This document shows positions 5,644-10,856 of a stretch of 10,856 bases of DNA, piece by piece. Below the pieces are notes generated by a model that was not told the origin of the DNA, did no database searches, and saw only the letters and a list, made by a program, of their open reading frames with translations. How positions within the stretch are numbered: the stretch's first letter is position 1; each line of letters starts with the position of its first letter. The DNA is from Spirochaetales bacterium Spiro_01 (GTDB lineage: Bacteria; Spirochaetota; Spirochaetia; Sphaerochaetales; Sphaerochaetaceae), in NCBI GenBank assembly GCA_001604265.1, contig LVBC01000011.1, positions 1-10,856 on the forward strand, in the 5' to 3' direction. The translations under genes were made by a program, and so were the position numbers.

Positions 5644-7002
5644 CTAGATGACGTGCATCGTCGTCCATCTGCCGCCCTTCCAGCGCAGGACGAAGAGTAC
5701 TATCCTGAAGTACCAGTCCAGGCACATGGCCCAGAGCACGCCGTACAGGCCCATTGCAAGGTATCGGCCCAGAATATGTGCAAAGACAACTCTGAAGGTC
5801 CACATCGAGAAGATAGCGACCACCATCGTGAACTTCACATCGCCTGCAGCCCTCAGGAACTGGGGAAGCACGAAGGATGCGGGCCAGAAGAGGATTATCT
5901 GGATGATTACCATGTGGATGCATCTTATCGCTATAGCATTCGTCTCGGCCGAGAGGCTGTAGAACTCAAGCAGTCTTCCTGAAAGCAGATACAGGATTCC
6001 ACCCCAGACCAGAACAGAAAGGTATGCAGATGAGAGCAGTCTCCTGGCATATCTTCTCGCCTGGTCGAAGCGACCGGCTCCACAGCACTGTCCTATTATC
6101 GTTATGCTGGCAAGTCCAATTACGGAAGCAGGAATATTTGCAAAGGATGTTATGCTGTCCATCGCGGCATTTGCTGCAATGCTCGCGGTCCCGAAGGATG
6201 CGATGAGCGACTGCACTGATATCTTTCCGATGTGGAAGATTCCATTCTCGAAGCCTGTCGGGATACCTACAGCAAGTATCTTCTTTATCATTCCAGAATC
6301 CCACTCGAATGCAAACAGTCTCTCTATGTGTATAGTGAGGTCCTTTCTGGAGAGAACTGCAAGCAGGATGATTGCAGATACGATCCTCGAGAGCATCGTT
6401 GCGATTCCTGCGCCCGCAGCACCCAGCTTGAAGATGTAGATAAGAATCGCATTTCCGATCACATTCAGGATATTCGAGACAAGGGATATTATCATCGTGA
6501 TCCTGCTCTTTCCCATGCTCCTGAAGAGTGCATTGCAGCTGTTCGTAAGCGCCATGAAGGGAAAGGAGATGAAGATGAAGAAGGCATAGGAGGTGGCGCT
6601 GAAGAGAACAGGTTCTTCAAGGGAACCGAAGATGGTGACTATCAGAGTCCTGTTCAGCGCCAGGCCCAGGAACATGAAGAGCGATGAGCAGATCACAGTG
6701 ATGTAGACAAGCTGCTTTGCGCTTCTGGAGGCATTCGCGATATCACGGCGCCCAAGGTACTGGCTTGCAATGACAGCACCTCCAGTCGCAAAGGCCTGGA
6801 AGAGGAAGAAGACAAGCATGGCAAGGGAGTTGACGAGACTTGCGCCACCTACGGCCTCCTCGCCGCAGGATGCGATCATCATCGTATCCGCCATGCCGAT
6901 CGACAGGTTGAGTATCTGCTCCACCAGAAGTGGAATGACAAGGCCCAGAATGTACCTTGCCGAGAACATGTCGCCTGTCATCTCTCTCTTTGCTGCTATC
7001 AC
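5644..7002 (-). CDS. MATE-family efflux transporter (second copy in the unit)
   Basis: The 452-residue, highly hydrophobic protein has the length and about twelve membrane segments of a MATE antiporter, which exports cationic drugs or metabolites using sodium or proton gradients. The first helix region 'IPLLVEQILNLSIGMADTMM' (23-42), with the acidic residue D39, and the following 'AFATGGAVIASQYLGRRD' are typical. 'FRSMGKSRITMIISL' and 'GAAGAGIATMLSR' are the usual loop motifs. The start is a GTG at 7002: AGAGG (7013-7009) lies 6 nt ahead, supporting it over the in-frame ATG at 6981. It follows the other MATE gene by 82 nt. The substrate cannot be told. Confidence 0.93.
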   Translation of the reverse strand: MIAAKREMTGDMFSARYILGLVIPLLVEQILNLSIGMADTMMIASCGEEAVGGASLVNSLAMLVFFLFQAFATGGAVIASQYLGRRDIANASRSAKQLVYITVICSSLFMFLGLALNRTLIVTIFGSLEEPVLFSATSYAFFIFISFPFMALTNSCNALFRSMGKSRITMIISLVSNILNVIGNAILIYIFKLGAAGAGIATMLSRIVSAIILLAVLSRKDLTIHIERLFAFEWDSGMIKKILAVGIPTGFENGIFHIGKISVQSLIASFGTASIAANAAMDSITSFANIPASVIGLASITIIGQCCGAGRFDQARRYARRLLSSAYLSVLVWGGILYLLSGRLLEFYSLSAETNAIAIRCIHMVIIQIILFWPASFVLPQFLRAAGDVKFTMVVAIFSMWTFRVVFAHILGRYLAMGLYGVLWAMCLDWYFRIVLFVLRWKGGRWTTMHVI

Positions 7003-7084
7003 ACAATACCTCTATAGACTCTGGTAGATGATACTACTTAAAGGAGAATAGTTATACACACTCTCCCTTTCAGAATACCGAAAC

Positions 7085-8470
7085 CTATATGACCTTTCTC
7101 TGCTGCCACCTTCTTCCGTGGTATCTGATACCGTAGACAAGGCTCCTGACGGCCCAGTCCGTATACATTCCATACCATGCAGCCTCGACACCGAAGCCCA
7201 GATGCCTGATGAGGAAGATGGCCAGGATCACTCTGAAAAGCCACATCGAGATGATTGAGACGCTCATCGTGAAGGTCGCATCCCCGGTCGATCTGAGAGC
7301 ATATGGAATTATGAAGGAGAAGGGCCAGAGCGTCGAGCACATGAAGAGTATGAGGCGGCAGAGAGGGATTGCCATCTGGGCACTCTCGGCAGAAAGCCCG
7401 TAAAGTGAGACGAACTGGGGAGTGAAGATGAAGAGTGGAAGGCAGGTAAGGGCTGTGAGGACAATTGATGCAAAGATCATCCATCTGGTGTAGTACCTCT
7501 CCTCATCGAGTCTGCCGGCTCCGGCAGAGCGACCTACAAGCGTGACTGCAGCAAGTGCGCAGGACATTCCTGCTATATTCGCATAGCCATTGAAGTTGCT
7601 GACGACTGCCTGGACTGCAAGTGCGCTCGTCCCAAGGGCCGCGATGTGGGACTGTATCAGCAGCTTTCCAAGTGTAAAAAGCCCAGAATCCAGTGCCTGC
7701 GGAACACCCAGCCTCATCATCTTCCTCGAGAGATCGAAATCCACATCAATGTGGAAAAAGCCCCTGATGCATATCACTTCGGACCTTCTGAAGAGGAGTG
7801 CAAAGAGAATCAGCGCACCGACTGTCCTCGAAATGAGAGTCGAGATGCCTGCGCCGAGTGCACCCAGTCCAAGAAGGTATATGAGTGTGTAGTTGCCGGC
7901 AAGGTTCATCAGATTCATGACAAGCGAGACTGCCATGTTCCTCTTTGTCCTTGCAGTGCTTCTGGCTATTGCAGAGCAGGCGTTGAAGAGTGCAAGGGAA
8001 GGAAACGAGAGGATTATCGGAAAGAAGTAGAGAAGTGCATCCCTCTGGACCTCATCATCGGCCCTCTTGAGGAGCGATGAGATTATCGCACTCCTTGTCA
8101 GAAAGAGAAGCACTACGACGGCAAGGCTCGTTCCGACTGTTATGTATATGAGGTTCCTTGCAGCTCTTGTGCTGTTCCTTCCATCCTCTCTTCCCAGATA
8201 CTGTGAGACGATGACACTTCCTCCGGTTGCAAAAGCAGAGAAGAGATTTATGAAGAGAATCGACAGAAGGTCGACTGAGGAGACGCCGGAAACGGCGCTC
8301 TCCGACCAGCCTGCGACCATCATCGTGTCGATCATGCCGATCATGATATTCAGCGCAGACTCTACTATCAGAGGAAAGATTATCGTTGCCATTGCACCGA
8401 CAGAGAAGAGATGCCTGGCATCCTTGTCCATCAGGTGCAGTGTGGAATTGAACTTATGTAAGTAGGCCAT
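7085..8470 (-). CDS. MATE-family efflux transporter (first copy in the unit)
   Basis: This second MATE antiporter is a paralogue of its downstream neighbour: counting by eye, about 39 of 65 residues match from 'FPLIVESALNIMIGMIDTMM' to 'SQYLGRED'. Conserved MATE features include D48 in the first helix, 'AFATGGSVIVSQYLG' and 'GALGAGISTLISR'. The start is uncertain. ATG 8470 (461 residues) overlaps the upstream ATPase gene by 17 bp and is preferred because of likely translational coupling. ATG 8431 (448 residues) is closer in length to the neighbour. Neither has a clear Shine-Dalgarno. In-frame ATGs further upstream lie deep in the ATPase gene and are rejected. Position in the unit suggests co-expression with the ABC genes; a shared substrate is only a guess. 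Confidence 0.9.
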   Translation of the reverse strand: MAYLHKFNSTLHLMDKDARHLFSVGAMATIIFPLIVESALNIMIGMIDTMMVAGWSESAVSGVSSVDLLSILFINLFSAFATGGSVIVSQYLGREDGRNSTRAARNLIYITVGTSLAVVVLLFLTRSAIISSLLKRADDEVQRDALLYFFPIILSFPSLALFNACSAIARSTARTKRNMAVSLVMNLMNLAGNYTLIYLLGLGALGAGISTLISRTVGALILFALLFRRSEVICIRGFFHIDVDFDLSRKMMRLGVPQALDSGLFTLGKLLIQSHIAALGTSALAVQAVVSNFNGYANIAGMSCALAAVTLVGRSAGAGRLDEERYYTRWMIFASIVLTALTCLPLFIFTPQFVSLYGLSAESAQMAIPLCRLILFMCSTLWPFSFIIPYALRSTGDATFTMSVSIISMWLFRVILAIFLIRHLGFGVEAAWYGMYTDWAVRSLVYGIRYHGRRWQQRKVI

Positions 8471-9239
8471 TGTCCGGTGTGTAGCCTGAACCTCTCTTCT
8501 TCTTGAATTCGTCGACAAGGTCCTTGACGGAGAGCCTTCTCTTCTCATCGCCGGAGACGTCGAGGATTATGTGGCCACCATCCATCATCACAAGGCGGTT
8601 TCCGAACTCCAGTGCAAACTGCATGTTGTGCGTTACCATCATGCAGGTAAGCTTCTCCTTCTCGATGTACTTCTCTGTGAGCTCCATGACGATTCGTGCA
8701 TTCTTCGGATCGAGTGCAGCTGTGTGCTCGTCAAGCAGCAGGAGCTTCGGATGCGACATGCAGACCATGATGAGAGTGAGTGCCTGTCTCTGACCACCAG
8801 AGAGAAGACCGACGTTGTCCTGGAGCCTGTCCTCAAGCCCGATCGGCCTGATCAGCTCTCTGAAGAGCTCCTGGTTCTTCCTGTTCATCGAGTATTTCAG
8901 TCCCTTCATGCCCTTGCTCATCGAGAGCATCATGTTGTCCTGGATCGACATGCTGCCGCTTGTGCCCTTTGTCGGGTCCTGGAATATCCTTCCGATGTCG
9001 AAGGAGCGTCTGTACTCGGGCATTCTAGTGATGTCCTTTCCATCGAGGAGTATCCTTCCTGCTGTTATGGGGAAGGTTCCCGAGATCGCATTGAAGAGAG
9101 TGGACTTTCCGGAGCCGTTGGAGCCGATCATGCAGATGACATCCCCCCTGTTCACATGGAGGTCGATATTCTCGAGTGCAAGCTTCTCATTGACGGTCCC
9201 CGGCTCGAAGACCTTCGTCAGGTGCTGTATGTCAAGCAT
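8454..9239 (-). CDS. ABC transporter ATP-binding protein, TrpZ-like (COG1101 type)
   Basis: The 261-residue ATPase carries all ABC motifs: Walker A GSNGSGKST (39-47), Q-loop Q87 in 'FQDPTKGT', signature LSGGQ (146-150), Walker B LLLLDE (166-171), D-loop ALDP (175-178) and switch H204 in 'VTHN'. The 'FQDP-KGT' and 'DEHTAALDP' wording is characteristic of ATPases paired with the permease encoded just upstream, a group that includes TrpZ of the streptococcal tryptophan importer TrpXYZ. AGGAGG lies 6 nt before the ATG, and the start overlaps the permease stop by 8 bp, so the pair is almost certainly one complex. The substrate is inferred only from the family, which also holds uncharacterised members, so no symbol is given. 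Confidence 0.92.
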   Translation of the reverse strand: MLDIQHLTKVFEPGTVNEKLALENIDLHVNRGDVICMIGSNGSGKSTLFNAISGTFPITAGRILLDGKDITRMPEYRRSFDIGRIFQDPTKGTSGSMSIQDNMMLSMSKGMKGLKYSMNRKNQELFRELIRPIGLEDRLQDNVGLLSGGQRQALTLIMVCMSHPKLLLLDEHTAALDPKNARIVMELTEKYIEKEKLTCMMVTHNMQFALEFGNRLVMMDGGHIILDVSGDEKRRLSVKDLVDEFKKKRGSGYTPDNGLLT

Positions 9240-10161
9240 TCTGTGCCTCCTGGATTCTCAAAAGCGCCTTCTTCTTCGCTGCATCCTCTGCTGCATGCAC
9301 TCTGGAGTATGCGACGAGCAGCGAGATGATGACCAGAAGACCGGTAAGGAGCTTGAAGTCGTTCGGTGTGATTCCAACTATGTGACCGTACTTTCTTCCG
9401 AGGAACATGAGTGCCTTGTATGCGATCGAACCGAGAATGACTCTCAGTGTGATGAATTCGATCCTGTTCGTCTTGAAGAGGAACTCTCCGAGCATTATGG
9501 CAGCAAGCCCCTGGACGGCCATGCCGGTGCCGAGGTTGGCATCCGCAAAGCCCTGGTACTGCGCAAGCAGTGCACCCGAAAGTGCAATGAGGCCATTCGA
9601 AAGACCAAGTCCGATGTACTTCAGTGTCGAAGGATTCATTCCAAGCGAGATGATGACCTGTTCATTCGAGCCAAGCGCACCGAGACTCGTGCCGAGATCC
9701 GTGTGGAAGAAGGCGACCATGACAAGCATGATCACAAGCACGAAGATCAGAGTTCCCAGTAAAGACGAGAACTCGGAGGGAAGGAAGGGGAAGAACCTTG
9801 GGAAGAGTCTGTAGAGCGTCGTGACCTTCACAAGTGGTACATTCGCCTTGTTCCCAAGGATCCTGAGATTCACAGAGTAGAGCATCGTCATTGTCAGGAT
9901 ACCTGCAAGCAGGCCGGGAATCCTGAGCTTGTTGTGGATTGCCGCAGTGCAGAGTCCACAGAGAACTCCCACAAGGAAGCTTGTTGCCATCGAGAGCACG
10001 ATGCCCCAGCCGGAGAGTATGCACATTGCAGCTGTGGCTGCTCCTGCTGCGACGGAACCGTCACAGGTGAGGTCCGCAAGGTCGAGTATCCTGTAGCTTA
10101 TCAGGATGCCGAGTGTCATTATAGAGAAGATAAGTCCCTCTACGAAGATTCCTTCAATCAT
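9232..10161 (-). CDS. ABC transporter permease, TrpY-like (COG4120 type)
   Basis: The 309-residue membrane protein has roughly eight to nine hydrophobic segments and an opening 'TLGILISYRILDLADLTCDG' (16-35) like the branched-chain amino-acid/sugar permease superfamily (BPD_transp_2). 'IPGLLAGILTMTMLYSVNLRI' and 'GLAAIMLGEFLF' are typical of the COG4120 group, which includes TrpY. It forms the membrane channel for the ATPase encoded next. The start ATG has a strong GGAGG 4 nt ahead. The gene encoding the matching substrate-binding protein (TrpX/COG2984), usually just upstream in this position, is not present: the upstream region is a 117-bp gap and then a divergent NUDIX gene. Confidence 0.9.
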   Translation of the reverse strand: MIEGIFVEGLIFSIMTLGILISYRILDLADLTCDGSVAAGAATAAMCILSGWGIVLSMATSFLVGVLCGLCTAAIHNKLRIPGLLAGILTMTMLYSVNLRILGNKANVPLVKVTTLYRLFPRFFPFLPSEFSSLLGTLIFVLVIMLVMVAFFHTDLGTSLGALGSNEQVIISLGMNPSTLKYIGLGLSNGLIALSGALLAQYQGFADANLGTGMAVQGLAAIMLGEFLFKTNRIEFITLRVILGSIAYKALMFLGRKYGHIVGITPNDFKLLTGLLVIISLLVAYSRVHAAEDAAKKKALLRIQEAQNA

Positions 10162-10176
10162 TTCTCCTCCAGATAG

Positions 10177-10198
10177 ATATTGTGATGATAGTCAATAT
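10177..10198. promoter_or_regulatory. Inverted repeat around the -10 box, possible operator
   Basis: ATATTG (10177-10182) and CAATAT (10193-10198) are perfect 6-bp inverted arms with a 10-bp centre that holds the -10 box TATCAT of the ABC-unit promoter. The position suits a repressor site, but arms this short in an AT-rich gap can arise by chance. No regulator gene lies beside it. Confidence 0.35.
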
Positions 10199-10213
10199 GT
10201 ATGATTCTGTCTA
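10185..10213 (-). promoter_or_regulatory. Promoter of the ABC-MATE unit
   Basis: On the minus strand, TAGACA (10213-10208), a 17-bp spacer, and TATCAT (10190-10185) make a good sigma-70 type match. Transcription would start near 10178, giving a short leader that contains the GGAGG Shine-Dalgarno of the permease gene. Confidence 0.65.
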
Positions 10214-10241
10214 GAGAAACATACTTCTTTTGCCTTTGCTG

Positions 10242-10270
10242 TTTCCAAATGCTCCCTTTCTCCTTATAAT
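10242..10270 (+). promoter_or_regulatory. Promoter of the NUDIX gene
   Basis: TTTCCA (10242-10247, four of six matches to TTGACA), a 17-bp spacer, and a perfect TATAAT (10265-10270). The ATG follows only 8 nt after the -10 box, so the transcript should start within about 2 nt of the ATG. The region upstream is pyrimidine-rich on this strand. Confidence 0.65.
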
Positions 10271-10278
10271 CCATAACC

Positions 10279-10788
10279 ATGAGCGAAAAGAAAGAATTCT
10301 GGGATATATATGACCATGAAAAGAACCTCACCGGTCGCACGATGAAGAGGAACGACTGGACGATGGCCGATGGCGACTACTACCTAACCGTGCTCGGTGT
10401 CATCAGAAGACCCGATGGACGCTTTCTGATCACACAGCGGGTGATGACCAAATCCTGGGCAGCCGGCTGGTGGGAGGTCCCGGGTGGTGGAGTGAAGGCC
10501 GGAGAGACGAGCTTTGAGGCTGTCTGCCGCGAGGTCTTCGAGGAGACTGGTCTCGATGTCTCGAATGCAGAGGGCGGCTACCAGTTCTGCTACCACAGAG
10601 AGAATCCAGGCCAGAACTACATCGTCGACATATATCGCTTCGACATGGATGTCCGCGAAGAGGACCTTGTGCTCCAGAGCGATGAGACTCTGGGAGGGAA
10701 GTTCGCGACTGCCAATGAGATAGAGGAGCTGGACAGACAGGGAATCTTCCTCCATTACCAGAGCATAAAGCGAGTCTTCGAAAAGTAG
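10279..10788 (+). CDS. NUDIX hydrolase
   Basis: The 169-residue protein contains a complete Nudix box at residues 70-92: G70, E76, then REVFEETGL (84-92), fitting GX5EX7REUXEEXGU, which binds the metal and cleaves nucleoside-diphosphate-linked substrates. The N-terminus 'EFWDIYDHEKNLTGR' (6-20) resembles the 'WDxYDxxxxxTG' start of the isopentenyl-diphosphate isomerase-like/YfcD-like branch, so the ATG at 10279 is the right start; the substrate cannot be predicted. No Shine-Dalgarno precedes it and a perfect TATAAT lies 8 nt upstream, implying a leaderless message. It is transcribed away from the ABC permease gene and has no clear operon partner in the window. Confidence 0.93.
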   Translation: MSEKKEFWDIYDHEKNLTGRTMKRNDWTMADGDYYLTVLGVIRRPDGRFLITQRVMTKSWAAGWWEVPGGGVKAGETSFEAVCREVFEETGLDVSNAEGGYQFCYHRENPGQNYIVDIYRFDMDVREEDLVLQSDETLGGKFATANEIEELDRQGIFLHYQSIKRVFEK

Positions 10789-10821
10789 AAAAAAGAACAG
10801 GAAAGGTGCTGCCTTTCCTGT
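10789..10821 (-). terminator. Intrinsic terminator for a minus-strand transcript entering from the right
   Basis: A perfect 10-bp stem (ACAGGAAAGG, 10797-10806, with CCTTTCCTGT, 10812-10821) has a 5-nt loop. On the minus strand it is followed by TCTTTTTTC (10796-10788), a proper T tract. On the plus strand there is no T tract after it, so it is a weak stop for the NUDIX gene. No minus-strand stop codon in any frame lies between 10789 and the right edge, so the RNA it ends is non-coding here or has a long 3' untranslated region. Confidence 0.65.
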
Positions 10822-10845
10822 CCCATGTTTGCCCTGCATGGGCAA
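10822..10845. repeat. Overlapping hairpins at the right edge
   Basis: TTGCCC (10829-10834) and GGGCAA (10840-10845) form a 6-bp stem with a 5-nt loop. CCCATG (10822-10827) and CATGGG (10837-10842) form an alternative 6-bp stem that uses some of the same bases. The two cannot form together. They lie directly next to the terminator hairpin and may be part of a structured RNA cut by the window edge. Confidence 0.4.
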
Positions 10846-10856
10846 CAACTTGGTGG

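Noticed and set aside
7003..7084. Separate promoter or terminator between the two MATE genes
   Set aside because: A TATAGA lies 8 nt before the GTG start but has no acceptable -35 box and overlaps the Shine-Dalgarno. No stable hairpin with a T tract was found, so co-transcription is the simpler reading.
8815..9762. A 315-codon plus-strand open frame opposite the ABC genes
   Set aside because: The minus-strand ATPase and permease have complete motifs and good ribosome sites; the antisense frame is a shadow.
10837..10856. Possible tRNA 3' end, because the minus strand begins CCACCA at the right edge
   Set aside because: Only the very edge is visible and no T-arm or acceptor stem can be checked.

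Overview
The window looks like a chromosomal segment from a spirochaete or a relative (Sphaerochaeta/Treponema-like). This is an inference from gene order (rplU-rpmA-obgE-nadD-yqeK-x-rsfS), an L27 with no N-terminal extension, an Obg with no C-terminal OCT domain, a relaxed lipobox with Phe at -3, heavy use of AGA/AGG for arginine, and moderate GC content (about half by eye). No marker in the window fixes the taxon.

Left edge (1-1047): the 3' part of an AEC-family membrane transporter (plus strand) meets a TetR-family repressor gene (minus strand), and the two coding ends overlap by 8 bp. A perfect 14-bp palindrome lies between the -35 and -10 boxes of the repressor's own promoter, so autorepression is likely. 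The predicted transcript of the repressor is essentially leaderless.

Centre left (1127-4912): a tightly packed housekeeping operon on the plus strand encodes ribosomal proteins L21 and L27, the ribosome-assembly GTPase ObgE, the NAD-synthesis enzyme NadD, the Ap4A hydrolase YqeK, a lipoprotein of unknown function and the ribosomal silencing factor RsfS. Genes from obgE to rsfS overlap or nearly touch. A 9-bp hairpin with a GCGA loop ends the unit. Next on the same strand is mtnN (MTA/SAH nucleosidase), which recycles methionine and polyamine by-products.

Centre right (5644-10161): a four-gene minus-strand unit converges on mtnN. In transcription order it holds a TrpY-like ABC permease, its ATPase partner, and two paralogous MATE efflux proteins. 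The first three genes overlap and the fourth follows after 82 nt. The usual substrate-binding lipoprotein of this ABC type is absent from the window, so the importer is incomplete here. The unit has a good promoter (TAGACA-N17-TATCAT) with an inverted repeat centred on the -10 box.

Right edge (10162-10856): a NUDIX hydrolase gene is transcribed divergently from a perfect TATAAT box only 8 nt before its ATG, which again predicts a leaderless mRNA. After it comes a strong hairpin whose T tract lies on the minus strand, so it probably terminates an RNA entering from beyond the right edge.

I found no CRISPR array, insertion sequence, tRNA or rRNA gene, and no gene-free stretch longer than 300 bases. 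Most of the window is ordinary housekeeping and transport. The least understood parts are the lipoprotein in the ribosome/NAD operon, the SBP-less ABC plus double-MATE unit, and the two predicted leaderless promoters.
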